DNA of 64,000 bases from RH-AL1 sp965214415 (GTDB lineage Bacteria > Pseudomonadota > Alphaproteobacteria > Rhizobiales > Beijerinckiaceae), in the NCBI GenBank assembly GCA_965214415.1, contig CBDCBQ010000003.1, positions 1,736,001 to 1,800,000 on the forward strand, in the 5' to 3' direction. Position numbers and translations under genes: made by a program. Positions 38,534-47,330 of the stretch are shown piece by piece. The notes beneath the pieces were generated by a model, which was given only the letters and a program-made list of their open reading frames with translations, ran no database searches and was not told the origin of the DNA. How positions within the stretch are numbered: the first letter of the stretch is position 1; each line of letters opens with the position of its first letter.

Positions 38534-38923
38534 TTGGCTGACCCAAATCACGATGACGACGCCATGCGCGCGCGGCTCGACAAGCTGTCGAGCGAGATGG
38601 CGGCGCGGCGAGCCGCGGACGAGGCCGTTGTGGAGCGCGCGGCGGCCAAGGAGGGCGACAGCGGGTTCGGGCGCGGCATGTCGATGGCGTTTCGCGTCGT
38701 CTCGGAGCTGATCGCCGGAATCGTCGTCGGCGCGGCGATCGGCTACGGGCTCGATCGGCTGTTTCACACCAAGCCGTTGTTCATCATCCTTCTCGGCCTG
38801 CTCGGCACGGCGGGCGGGTTTTGGAACATCATTCGCGAGACGACACCGAAAGGTCGCGCGGCAGCGGTTGATTTTTCGGAGCGACTTGATGCATCAAGGC
38901 GCCGCAGCGAGCATGGAGAGTAG
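38534..38923 (+). CDS. atpI: F0F1 ATP synthase assembly protein AtpI
   Basis: 129 residues. An N-terminal charged cytosolic helix, then two transmembrane hairpin segments (about 58-78 and 84-102: ELIAGIVVGAAIGYGLD; LFIILLGLLGTAGGFWNI), as in the AtpI/AtpZ family that aids c-ring assembly or Mg2+ entry. TTG start with GGAGA six bases upstream. It lies 4 bp before atpB and opens the F0 operon. Confidence 0.88.
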   Translation: MADPNHDDDAMRARLDKLSSEMAARRAADEAVVERAAAKEGDSGFGRGMSMAFRVVSELIAGIVVGAAIGYGLDRLFHTKPLFIILLGLLGTAGGFWNIIRETTPKGRAAAVDFSERLDASRRRSEHGE

Positions 38924-38927
38924 TTAA

Positions 38928-39692
38928 GTGGCAGCCGGCGGCGGATCAGCCCTCGATCCAACCGAGCAATTCAGCGTGCACAGGATCGTGCCGATCCATC
39001 TTTTCGGCCACGATCTCTCGTTCACCAACTCGGCCCTTTACATGTTCATCGTCGTCGGGTGCATCGCGCTCCTGATGATCCTTGCCGTCAGCAAGGAGGC
39101 GATGGTGCCAGGCCGCATGCAGGCCGTGGCCGAGATGGCCTACGAGTTCAACGCCGACATGCTGCGCCAGACGACGGGCAAGTCGGGCATGCACTTCCTG
39201 CCGCTCGTCTTCACGATCTTCATGTTCACGCTGTTCGCCAACGTGATCAGCCTGATTCCCTACACGTTCTCGGTCACGGCGCAGGTGATCGTCACCTCGG
39301 TGCTGGCGCTCGGCGTGTTCTTCCTCGTCGTGATCATCGGCATCAAGCGCAACGGCGCCACCTTCTTCAAGCTGTTCGTGCCGGCCGGCGTGCCGATCTA
39401 CATCATGCCGCTCGTCGTCGGCATCGAGGTCATCTCGTTTCTGTCGCGTCCGATCAGCCATTCCGTGCGTCTCTTCGCCAACATGCTCGCGGGCCACATC
39501 ACCCTGCAGGTGTTCGGCGGCTTCGTGATCATGCTGCTCGGCGCCGGCTTCTGGGCGGTGATCTCGCCGCTGCCGTTCATCATGACGGTGGCGATGTTCG
39601 CGCTCGAGCTGCTCGTCGCCTTCCTGCAGGCCTACGTCTTCACGATGCTGACCTGCATGTATCTCAACGACGCGCTTCATCCGGTTCACTGA
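38928..39692 (+). CDS. atpB: ATP synthase F0 subunit a
   Basis: 254 residues, polytopic. The proton-channel helix SRPISHSVRLFANMLAGH carries the essential arginine (about residue 182), and the C-terminal helix FALELLVAFLQAYVFTML carries conserved Glu/Gln. GTG start four bases after atpI. Forms the half-channels facing the c ring. Confidence 0.95.
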   Translation: MAAGGGSALDPTEQFSVHRIVPIHLFGHDLSFTNSALYMFIVVGCIALLMILAVSKEAMVPGRMQAVAEMAYEFNADMLRQTTGKSGMHFLPLVFTIFMFTLFANVISLIPYTFSVTAQVIVTSVLALGVFFLVVIIGIKRNGATFFKLFVPAGVPIYIMPLVVGIEVISFLSRPISHSVRLFANMLAGHITLQVFGGFVIMLLGAGFWAVISPLPFIMTVAMFALELLVAFLQAYVFTMLTCMYLNDALHPVH

Positions 39693-39773
39693 CCGGCCCG
39701 CGTCTCTTCTTCTTCCCACCAAACGCAAGCACTCGACCAAAGCCGCGAGCGTCACCCCCAAGGAGTTATCTAA

Positions 39774-40001
39774 ATGGATCCTGCAGCAGCCAAGTACATC
39801 GGTGCCGGCCTCGCGGCGATCGGCACCGGCGCGGCGGCGATCGGTGTCGGCACGCTGTTCGGTCACTTCCTGAATGGCGCCCTACGCAACCCGTCGGCCG
39901 TCGAAGGCCAGTTCGGCCGCCTGATCTTCGGCTTCGCCGTGACCGAGGCGCTCGGCATCTTCGCGCTGCTGATCTCCTTCCTGCTGCTGTTCGCCGTCTA
40001 G
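39774..40001 (+). CDS. atpE: ATP synthase F0 subunit c
   Basis: 75 residues, a two-helix hairpin. Helix 1 is GIGxG-rich (YIGAGLAAIGTGAAAIGVG), the loop is RNPSAVEGQ, and the proton-binding Glu is in FAVTEALGIFALL. A strong AAGGAG lies before the ATG, fitting the need for many c copies. Confidence 0.96.
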   Translation: MDPAAAKYIGAGLAAIGTGAAAIGVGTLFGHFLNGALRNPSAVEGQFGRLIFGFAVTEALGIFALLISFLLLFAV

Positions 40002-40080
40002 TCGGCGCTCAGCTTTCGTCACACGACCGCGGCGAGACCCTGGTACCAATCCGGGTCTCTCCGCCGCATACAGGTGAGAG

Positions 40081-40629
40081 ATGGCCGCGCCGCCAGCCAA
40101 CCAGACCAACGAGACGAGCCAGCAGGCGCCTCCGCACAAGGAGATGTTCCCGCCGTTCGACGCTCGAACCTTTCCCTCGCAGATCCTGTGGTTCGCGATC
40201 GCCTTCGCCCTGCTCTACGTGCTGATGGACCGCGTCGGTCTTCCGCGCGTCGCCGGCGTGCTGGCGATGCGCCGTCAGCGCATCGATGCCGATCTCGACA
40301 AGGCTTCGGCGATGCAGCAGGAGGCGAAAGAGGCCGGCGCGGCTTATGACAAGACGCTCGCGGAGGCGAAAGCCAAGGCGCAGGAGCTCGCCGCCGAGAC
40401 GCGCGCGAAGATCAAGGCCGATGCCGACGGCAAGCGTCACACGCTGGAGGCGGAACTCAACACCAAGCTCGCGCAAGCCGAGGCGCAGATCAACGACATG
40501 AAGGCCGGGGCGATGGCCAATGTGGGCGCGATCGCCCGCGAGGCGACGGGCGCGATCGTCGAGCATCTCACCGGCAAGCCCGCCGATCCCGAGGTGGTGA
40601 CCGCGGCGGTCGCGGCGACCGAGCTTTAG
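40081..40629 (+). CDS. atpG: ATP synthase F0 subunit b'
   Basis: 182 residues. A Pro/Gln-rich N-terminus, one transmembrane helix (about 37-55, QILWFAIAFALLYVLMDRV), then a long Ala/Lys/Glu-rich stalk helix. The extra b-like subunit before atpF marks the alphaproteobacterial/photosynthetic type with a b-b' heterodimer. Confidence 0.92.
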   Translation: MAAPPANQTNETSQQAPPHKEMFPPFDARTFPSQILWFAIAFALLYVLMDRVGLPRVAGVLAMRRQRIDADLDKASAMQQEAKEAGAAYDKTLAEAKAKAQELAAETRAKIKADADGKRHTLEAELNTKLAQAEAQINDMKAGAMANVGAIAREATGAIVEHLTGKPADPEVVTAAVAATEL

Positions 40630-40646
40630 CGGGCGGAGCGACCCAC

Positions 40647-41132
40647 ATGTTCAATCCCGAATTCTTCGTCGCCCTCGGCTTCGTCGTTTTCTGCGGCGTC
40701 CTTTTCTATGTCGGCGCGCACAAGAAGATGAACGCCGCGCTCGACGGCCGCGCTCGGAAGATCAAGGACGAGCTCGCCGAGGCCCAGCGCCTTCGCAAGG
40801 AGGCGGCCGACATCCTCGCTTCGTTCGAGCGCAAGCGCGCCGCCGCCGAGAAGGAAGCCGAAGGCATCGTCGAGCAAGCGCATGCCGAGGCTGAGATGCT
40901 GGCGAAGGAGGCCGAGGAGCGCCTCTCCGACTTCGTCAAGCGACGAACCTCGCAAGCCGAATCAAAGATCGCCAACGCCGAGACCCAGGCGCTGGCCCAG
41001 GTGCGCGCCGCTGCGGCCGATGCCGCGGCGATGGCGGCCGAGACGATCCTGCGCCACGAGACCAAGCAGGACGGGCTCGCCGACAGGCTGATCGAGGCCA
41101 GCATCGGCGACGTGAAGCGCCTCGCGCACTGA
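40647..41132 (+). CDS. atpF: ATP synthase F0 subunit b
   Basis: 161 residues. An N-terminal membrane helix (FFVALGFVVFCGVLFYVGA) is followed by an amphipathic coiled-coil stalk (KIKDELAEAQRLRKEAADIL and on) that binds F1. It lies 17 bp after b'. The F1 genes are not in the window, as usual for the split alphaproteobacterial arrangement. Confidence 0.93.
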   Translation: MFNPEFFVALGFVVFCGVLFYVGAHKKMNAALDGRARKIKDELAEAQRLRKEAADILASFERKRAAAEKEAEGIVEQAHAEAEMLAKEAEERLSDFVKRRTSQAESKIANAETQALAQVRAAAADAAAMAAETILRHETKQDGLADRLIEASIGDVKRLAH

Positions 41133-41182
41133 GCGTTGCTCTTTTCCGCTCCAGTTTCGCGGGAGAGGGACGTCGTCTCGAC

Positions 41183-41902
41183 CTACTGGCTGGCGGCGCT
41201 CTCGACCGGCTTGTGCTTGCCGCGGTGAGCCTTGCCGGGCTTGGCTTCTGCCGCGGTGCCCTTGGAATCAAAGCCGACCTTGATCGAGTAGTCGGCACCC
41301 GTCTGACCAGCACCGAGCGGCACGACGAGACTGTCGGAGACGAACTGGAACGGCGCCCCGTCCTGGCCCGACGCCACAGAGGCGGCCACACGGTAGAGCT
41401 TGCTCTCGATTGGCTTCTGCGCGCGCTCGCTGTAGACGACGACGCGAATCGGGATGTCGAAACGGCCCGCGGCGCCGGCCGGGCCGAGCAGCACGCGGCC
41501 ACCGGCGCCGATCTTCATCGCGATGCGGTTGCCGCTGATCGAGCATTCGCGGCCGACGTTGAACAGCGAGTATTGGTAGCGCACCGATTGGTTGTCGGTG
41601 CCGCCGGGCGCCATCACGCGCTGCGACTGCGTGCCGTCGAGGATCGCGATGGTCGGGCAGCCCGACGGCGCCTCTGACGGCGGCGGCGCGATCGGCTTGC
41701 CGCCCAGGCCGATCGCCTTGGTCGTGCTCGCCATCCCGTTGGAAATGCTCTTGCCGATCTTGTCGCTCCAGGTGGGGTTCAGCACGTCCACGTCGTCCTC
41801 GGCATGCGCGACGAGCGTCGAGCCGAGGCAAGCGGCCGTGGCCGTCACGCACACGAGCGTGGCGAACGCCCTCGTCCGAACGATTCGGGATCGAAACTGC
41901 AT
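41183..41902 (-). CDS. Exported protein of unknown function
   Basis: 239 residues. A signal peptide runs to about HAEDD (residues 1-35). The mature part starts DVLNPTWSDKIGKSISNG and later has CPTIAILDGTQSQRVMAPGG and YQYSLFNVGREC, suggesting a beta-sandwich with one disulfide. Similar conserved Rhizobiales envelope proteins exist but have no defined role. ATG 41902 (reverse) is favoured by GGGGGAG five bases upstream. Convergent with atpF. Confidence 0.65.
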   Translation of the reverse strand: MQFRSRIVRTRAFATLVCVTATAACLGSTLVAHAEDDVDVLNPTWSDKIGKSISNGMASTTKAIGLGGKPIAPPPSEAPSGCPTIAILDGTQSQRVMAPGGTDNQSVRYQYSLFNVGRECSISGNRIAMKIGAGGRVLLGPAGAAGRFDIPIRVVVYSERAQKPIESKLYRVAASVASGQDGAPFQFVSDSLVVPLGAGQTGADYSIKVGFDSKGTAAEAKPGKAHRGKHKPVESAASQ

Positions 41903-42034
41903 CACCACTCCCCCAACACCGCCTCGGCAAGGCCGCGGCTACCCGAGACGGCCACCCGGCCGCAGGTAGCTGTAGCGGACGATTTTGGCCAAAAACGCAC
42001 AAGCTACTCCGTGGCGCGTATCGACCAGCGTGCC

Positions 42035-42547
42035 TCAGGGCAGCTCGGCGAAGGCCGGCTTGAAGCCGTCGAGCGTCAGCGGAATGCCGATGCCCTCCTC
42101 CGGCGTCTGGAAAATGATGAACACGGCCGTCTTGCCCTTCTCGAGCTGTTCGATCAGCTTGTCCTCCATCACGACCTCGGCGATGCAGCCCGACGGCTGG
42201 CACCGCACGAAGCCGGCGTGGCCGATGTCGACGTCGTCGATCTTGAGGCCGAGCCCGGAGGGGAGCAGCACGCCAAGCGGCGCGATCACGCGAAGGAGAC
42301 GATTCTTGCCGTCCGCCGTCTTCAGGACGATCACGATGAGACCGATGTTCGGCCGGTCCTCCGCGGCGATGCTCTGGACCAGCGCGCATTGCTGCCTGGC
42401 GGCACCAGGAGGTGTCTCGCATCGCACCTGCCAGTCGCCGTGCTTCGACTTCGTGACGCCTTGCGCGACCGCCGGCCCCGCGGGCATCGCAAGCCCGGCG
42501 ATCGTGGCAAGTACGAGAGGCGCGAGGCGCGCTTTTGGTCGAAGCAT
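42035..42547 (-). CDS. Invasion-associated locus B (IalB) family protein
   Basis: 170 residues. Signal peptide about 1-28 (cleavage near AVAQG), then the IalB domain: KHGDWQVRCETP, QQCALVQSI, RVIAPLGVLLPSGLGLKID and RCQPSGCIAEVVM, with the family's four cysteines. Closer to the canonical short IalB than the gene at 17595. Periplasmic; role unknown. ATG 42547 (reverse) with GGGGA upstream. Divergent from coxB. Confidence 0.9.
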   Translation of the reverse strand: MLRPKARLAPLVLATIAGLAMPAGPAVAQGVTKSKHGDWQVRCETPPGAARQQCALVQSIAAEDRPNIGLIVIVLKTADGKNRLLRVIAPLGVLLPSGLGLKIDDVDIGHAGFVRCQPSGCIAEVVMEDKLIEQLEKGKTAVFIIFQTPEEGIGIPLTLDGFKPAFAELP

Positions 42548-42830
42548 CGATGGTCCCCGCTGGCGGTGCCGCCGCATAAATCCCCGGCGCAGCTCAAAAC
42601 CGAGCGCTGAGGCGAAAGCGAGACGGCGACGATCCTATGCAGCGCTTTTATGCCGCGTGAACCCGCCTCGGCAATCGCGGGCGTCGAATATTGCGCTTGC
42701 TCCGGGATTGTGGTTTGGAACCGTTAAAGCTGGGCTCCATGGCGACGGGGACCGCATGCTTACGGCGCGTGAATGCGCCCGGCGATTTGAGCGAGTCGGC
42801 GGCAAAAGAGCCGACCCAACAAGGTGGAAC

Positions 42831-43715
42831 ATGATGCGTCTAGGCAGGGCCGTCTCTTCGGTCGTCGCGTCTCTCTCTCTGGGCGCTGGCGTGTTGGGCG
42901 CGGGCCGGGCTTTCGCGGATGGTTATGCGACCCCCGGCCAGATCGGCATGGAGGAGGCGGTCACGCCGATCGCCCATTACATGCACTGGTTCCACAACGA
43001 CCTGCTGCTGCCCCTCATCGTCGTCATCTCGCTCTTCGTCGCCGGTCTGCTCGGCTACATCGTCTTTCGCTTCAACGAGACGGCGAATCCCGTGCCCTCG
43101 AAGACGACGCATCACACCGTCCTCGAGATCGCCTGGACCATCATCCCTGTCCTGATCCTCTTCGTCATCGCCATCCCGTCGATGAAGCTTCTGACCGACG
43201 AACTCGTCGTGCCGAAGTCCGACATGACGATGAAGGTGACCGGCCATCAGTGGTTCTGGAGCTACGAGTATCCGAAGGACCAGAACGGCGGCTTTTCGTT
43301 CGACTCCTATCTCGTCAAGGACGAGGACCTGAAGCCTGGGCAATTGCGCCAACTCGCGGTCGACAATGATGTCGTCGTGCCGGTCAACAAGACGATCCAC
43401 TTGCTCGTGACCTCGTCCGACGTGATCCACGGCTTCGTGGTCCCATCGTTCGGCGTGCGTATCGACGCGGTGCCGGGCCGCATGAACGAGAGCTGGTTCA
43501 AGGCCGAGAAGATCGGGACCTATTACGGCCAATGCTCGAAGATCTGCGGGCAGAACCACGCCTACATGCCGATCGCGTTCCGCGTCGTCAGCGACGAGGA
43601 CTACAAGACGTGGCTCGACGACGCGAAGAAGAACTTCGCGGTCAACGCGCCGTCGAGGACGACGCCGACCTTCGCGGCGGCCCAGACCCGCACCCGCCTC
43701 GCCGGCAACGACTGA
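42831..43715 (+). CDS. coxB: Cytochrome c oxidase subunit II
   Basis: 294 residues. Signal peptide, two transmembrane helices (about 50-70 and 90-112), then the periplasmic cupredoxin domain. The CuA motif reads GQCSKICGQNHAYMPI: both cysteines, His and Met are present, but the usual Glu between the cysteines is Lys. WFWSYEYP, the electron-entry aromatic patch, is intact. ATG 42831 follows AAGGTGGA. First gene of the aa3-oxidase cluster; 61 bp before coxA. Confidence 0.95.
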   Translation: MMRLGRAVSSVVASLSLGAGVLGAGRAFADGYATPGQIGMEEAVTPIAHYMHWFHNDLLLPLIVVISLFVAGLLGYIVFRFNETANPVPSKTTHHTVLEIAWTIIPVLILFVIAIPSMKLLTDELVVPKSDMTMKVTGHQWFWSYEYPKDQNGGFSFDSYLVKDEDLKPGQLRQLAVDNDVVVPVNKTIHLLVTSSDVIHGFVVPSFGVRIDAVPGRMNESWFKAEKIGTYYGQCSKICGQNHAYMPIAFRVVSDEDYKTWLDDAKKNFAVNAPSRTTPTFAAAQTRTRLAGND

Positions 43716-43776
43716 TTCGAGCAGGCGAGCCCGCTCGCCGCGGCCTACTCAAACGATCGCGTTCAGGACAATCGAA

Positions 43777-45441
43777 ATGGACACAGCAGTCGCCGGCCAC
43801 AGTGACCACGGCATCCCGCACGGGTGGCGTCGCTACATGTATTCGACGAACCACAAGGACATCGGCACGCTCTATTTGATCTTCGCGATCACGGCTGGCG
43901 TGATCGGCGGCTTCTTCTCCATCCTGATGCGCGCCGAGCTGCAGAGCCCCGGCATCCAGGTGATGAACCACCTCGCCCAGCTGCAGGGCGTGCCGGCCAA
44001 CAACGCCATCGAGGGCGCGAAGAACCTCTACAACGTCATCATCACCTCGCACGGCCTGATCATGATCTTCTTCATGGTGATGCCGGCGCTGATTGGCGGC
44101 TTCGGCAACTGGTTTGTCCCGATCATGATCGGCGCGCCGGACATGGCCTTCCCGCGGATGAACAACATTTCGTTCTGGCTGCTGCCGGCCTCCTTCCTGC
44201 TGCTGTGCACCTCCGCCTTCATGGAAGGCTCGCCGGGCTTCAAGGGCTTCGGCGGTGGCTGGGTCATGTACCCGCCGTTCTCGTCGAACACCGGTTCGCC
44301 CGGTCCGGCGATGGACTTCGTGATCCTGTCGCTGCATCTCGCCGGCGCCTCGTCGATCCTCGGCGCGATCAACTTCATCACGACGATCTTCAACATGCGC
44401 GCGCCTGGCATGACGCTGCACAAGATGCCGCTGTTCGCCTGGTCGGTTCTCGTCACCGCGTTCCTGCTCGTGCTGTCGCTCCCGGTGCTCGCTGGCGCGA
44501 TCACCATGCTGCTGACGGATCGTAACTTCGGCACGACATTCTTCGACCCCGCCAAGGGCGGCGACCCGATCCTGTTCCAGCATCTGTTCTGGTTCTTCGG
44601 TCACCCCGAGGTCTACATCCTGATCCTGCCGGGCTTCGGCATCGTCAGCCACATCATCTCGACCTTCTCGCGCAAGCCGATCTTCGGCTATCTCGGGATG
44701 GCCTACGCGATGGTGGCGATCGGTGTCGTCGGCTTCGTCGTGTGGGCGCATCACATGTACACGGTCGGCCTGTCGCTGACGACGCAGCGCTACTTCGTCT
44801 TCGCGACGATGGTCATCGCCGTGCCGACGGGCGTGAAGGTGTTCTCCTGGATCGCCACGATGTGGGGCGGGTCGATCTCGTTCAAGACGCCGATGCTTTG
44901 GGCGACCGGCTTCATCTTCCTGTTCACCGTCGGCGGCGTCACCGGCGTCGTGCTCGCCAACGCCGGTATCGACCGGTACCTGCACGAGACCTATTACGTC
45001 GTCGCGCACTTCCACTACGTGCTCAGTCTCGGAGCGGTGTTCGCGTTATTCGCCGGGTTCTACTACTGGTTCCCGAAGATGTCGGGCTACATGTACAACG
45101 AGACCCTCGGGAAGTGGCACTTCTGGCTGATGTTCGTCGGCGTGAACATCACCTTCTTCCCGCAGCACTTCCTGGGCCTCGCCGGCATGCCGCGCCGCTA
45201 CATCGACTATCCCGACGCCTATGCCCAGTGGAACCTGGTGTCCTCGCTCGGCGCCTACCTGTCGTTCGCCGGCGTGATCTTGTTCCTCTACATCATCTTC
45301 GAGGCCTTCCAGAAGAAGGTGCTCGCGGGCGACAATCCCTGGGGCCCGGGCGCGACCACGCTCGAGTGGACCTTGTCCTCGCCGCCGCCCTACCACCAGT
45401 TCGAGACCTTGCCGCGGATCACCGCGGCGGGCGGCCACTGA
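43777..45441 (+). CDS. coxA: Cytochrome c oxidase subunit I (aa3 type)
   Basis: 554 residues, twelve transmembrane helices. Haem a/a3 and CuB ligands are visible: the haem a His in TSHGLIMIFFM, the cross-linked HPEVYILILPGFG, HH in VVWAHHMYT, and HFHYVLSLGAV near the C-terminus. K-channel residues lie near the HPEVY helix. It reduces O2 while pumping protons. A hairpin terminator at 45450-45474 follows. Confidence 0.98.
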   Translation: MDTAVAGHSDHGIPHGWRRYMYSTNHKDIGTLYLIFAITAGVIGGFFSILMRAELQSPGIQVMNHLAQLQGVPANNAIEGAKNLYNVIITSHGLIMIFFMVMPALIGGFGNWFVPIMIGAPDMAFPRMNNISFWLLPASFLLLCTSAFMEGSPGFKGFGGGWVMYPPFSSNTGSPGPAMDFVILSLHLAGASSILGAINFITTIFNMRAPGMTLHKMPLFAWSVLVTAFLLVLSLPVLAGAITMLLTDRNFGTTFFDPAKGGDPILFQHLFWFFGHPEVYILILPGFGIVSHIISTFSRKPIFGYLGMAYAMVAIGVVGFVVWAHHMYTVGLSLTTQRYFVFATMVIAVPTGVKVFSWIATMWGGSISFKTPMLWATGFIFLFTVGGVTGVVLANAGIDRYLHETYYVVAHFHYVLSLGAVFALFAGFYYWFPKMSGYMYNETLGKWHFWLMFVGVNITFFPQHFLGLAGMPRRYIDYPDAYAQWNLVSSLGAYLSFAGVILFLYIIFEAFQKKVLAGDNPWGPGATTLEWTLSSPPPYHQFETLPRITAAGGH

Positions 45442-45449
45442 TCATGAAG

Positions 45450-45474
45450 CGCCGGGCTCAGGCCCGGCGTTTTC
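45450..45474 (+). terminator. Terminator-like hairpin after coxA
   Basis: An 8-bp perfect stem (CGCCGGGC / GCCCGGCG), 4-base loop, then TTTTC, 8 bp after the coxA stop. It probably attenuates transcription so that structural subunits exceed the assembly factors encoded downstream. Confidence 0.65.
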
Positions 45475-45548
45475 GCTTCTCGCCGCAGCTTGGCCGTTTG
45501 CGCGACGGCCGGCTCGCGCCAACCTCGTAGACCGCGTCCAGGACCCTG

Positions 45549-46481
45549 ATGAGCTTTGTTAGCGACACCACGTCACCGCCGGTCTCGACAGCCAGCCCCG
45601 GCGACTATCTCGCGCTGCTGAAGCCGCGCGTCATGTCGCTCGTCGTCTACACGGCGATCGCTGGCATGCTGATCGCGGCGCCCGGCCTCAACTTCACGCT
45701 TGTCGTCGCCGCGCTGATCGCGATCACGGTCGGGGCCGGCGCGTCCGGCGCGCTCAACATGTGGTACGACGCCGACATCGACGCGGTCATGCGGCGCACC
45801 GCCCAGCGCCCGATCCCGATGGGCCGCGTCACCAGGTCGGAGGCGCTCGCGTTCGGCCTCACCCTGTCCGCCCTGTCGGTGTTCACGCTCGGCGTCGTCG
45901 CCAACTGGCTTTCCGCGGCACTGCTCGCCTTCACGATCTTCTTCTATATCGTCGTCTATTCGATGTGGCTGAAGCGGTTGACCCCTCAGAACATCGTCAT
46001 TGGCGGCGCGGCCGGCGCGTTTCCCCCGATGGTCGCCTACGCGGCTGTCACCGGTCATCTGTCGTGGTCGAGCGCGGCACTGTTCGCGCTCATCTTCGTG
46101 TGGACGCCGCCGCACTTCTGGGCGCTCGCCCTCGTCAAGTCCGGCGAGTACGCCAAGGCCGGCATCCCGATGCTGCCGAACGTCGCCGGCCCCGATCGCA
46201 CGCGCCGCGACATCCTGCTGTACTCGCTGCTGCTCGCGCCGGTCGGTGTCCTGCCCTGGATCATGGGCTTCGCCACGCCCGCCTACGGCGCCCTGTCGGT
46301 CGCGCTCGGTCTCGCCTTCGTCGGCCTCGCCTGGCGCGTCTACCGCATCCGCGACGGCAAGGTCGCGGACAAGGCCGCCTACGCGCTGTTCAGCTTCTCG
46401 ATTCTCTACCTCTTCCTCTTGTTCGCCGAGATCATCGGCGAGCGCACGCTGATGATCGGGGGGCTCGTCGCATGGCCGTGA
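45549..46481 (+). CDS. ctaB: Protohaem IX farnesyltransferase (haem O synthase)
   Basis: 310 residues, nine hydrophobic helices, UbiA family. The prenyl-diphosphate motif NMWYDADIDAVMRRTAQRP and the second YSMWLKRLTPQNIVIGGAAGA are intact, as is WTPPHFWALAL. It makes haem O for the oxidase from haem B and farnesyl diphosphate. The stop overlaps coxF by 10 bp. Confidence 0.95.
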   Translation: MSFVSDTTSPPVSTASPGDYLALLKPRVMSLVVYTAIAGMLIAAPGLNFTLVVAALIAITVGAGASGALNMWYDADIDAVMRRTAQRPIPMGRVTRSEALAFGLTLSALSVFTLGVVANWLSAALLAFTIFFYIVVYSMWLKRLTPQNIVIGGAAGAFPPMVAYAAVTGHLSWSSAALFALIFVWTPPHFWALALVKSGEYAKAGIPMLPNVAGPDRTRRDILLYSLLLAPVGVLPWIMGFATPAYGALSVALGLAFVGLAWRVYRIRDGKVADKAAYALFSFSILYLFLLFAEIIGERTLMIGGLVAWP

Positions 46482-46645
46482 GCCGCCACGAGCCCGAGGG
46501 CGGCATCGTCCTCACGCCGGAGCAGAAGCGCAGCCGCAAGCTCCGCAACATCGCGATCGGCGTCGCCATCGGCGTCTTCGTAGGGCTGATCTACTTCGTG
46601 ACCATCGCCAAGATCGGGGCGAATGTCGTGAACAGGCCGCTCTGA
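46472..46645 (+). CDS. coxF: CoxF-like small membrane protein
   Basis: 57 residues, too short for many gene finders. It has a charged N-terminus (LTPEQKRSRKLRNIAIG) and a single transmembrane helix (VAIGVFVGLIYFVTIAKIG), the layout of the small protein between ctaB and ctaG in Rhizobiales oxidase clusters. Overlaps ctaB by 10 bp and shares one base with the ctaG ATG (TGATG). Assembly role assumed from position. Confidence 0.8.
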   Translation: MAVSRHEPEGGIVLTPEQKRSRKLRNIAIGVAIGVFVGLIYFVTIAKIGANVVNRPL

Positions 46646-47214
46646 TGCGCCTGTCCCGCCGCCATATCGCGCCGGTCGCCGCCACCGCTGTCGTGGCCTG
46701 CATGCTCGGGCTCGTCGCGGTCTCGCCGCAGATGTACCGCGCGTTCTGCTCGCTTACCGGCTACGAAGGCACGCCCCGCGTCGCCCTCGCCGGCGCGGCC
46801 TCCAAGGGCAAGCGCGTCATGCACGTGCACTTCGATTCCAACGTCGGCGGCGGCCTGCAATGGACTTTCGAGCCGGAGACCGACGCGATCGATCTGCGCA
46901 CCGGCCAGACCGCGACCGTTTTCTACAAGGTGACGAACAAGAGCGACCGCACGGTCACGGCCCGCGCGATCTACAATATCGGGCCGCCGAGCATGGGCGC
47001 CTATTTCGATAAGATCTCGTGCTTCTGCTTCTCCGACCAGACGTTGAAGCCGCACGAGACGCTCGAGATGCCGGTCGTCTTCTTCCTCGATCCGGCGCTC
47101 GAGAAGGATGAGACGATGAAGGGCGTCGACGAGGTCGTGCTCTCCTATACGTTCTACGAGCAGAAGCCCGCGTCCGTCGCGGCGAAGGATGAGGCCGCCA
47201 AGCCCCGGCTTTGA
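46645..47214 (+). CDS. ctaG: Cytochrome c oxidase assembly protein CtaG (Cox11)
   Basis: 189 residues. An N-terminal membrane anchor, then a periplasmic beta domain with the CuB-insertion copper site: the conserved CFCF within FDKISCFCFSDQTL (about residue 125) and the MPVVFFLDP block. It delivers copper to CuB of CoxA. The VQFDSN-type opening (VHFDSNV) is conserved. Confidence 0.95.
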   Translation: MRLSRRHIAPVAATAVVACMLGLVAVSPQMYRAFCSLTGYEGTPRVALAGAASKGKRVMHVHFDSNVGGGLQWTFEPETDAIDLRTGQTATVFYKVTNKSDRTVTARAIYNIGPPSMGAYFDKISCFCFSDQTLKPHETLEMPVVFFLDPALEKDETMKGVDEVVLSYTFYEQKPASVAAKDEAAKPRL

Positions 47215-47330
47215 GAGCAAAACGCAACTTGACCGCCCGGCGGCAACAGCGCTACCGCCACCGGGCGGACGTGACAACGATACCGCAACCGCGCCGCGAG
47301 GCCGGTCCGGGGGAATAAGGAAAAGGGTCC

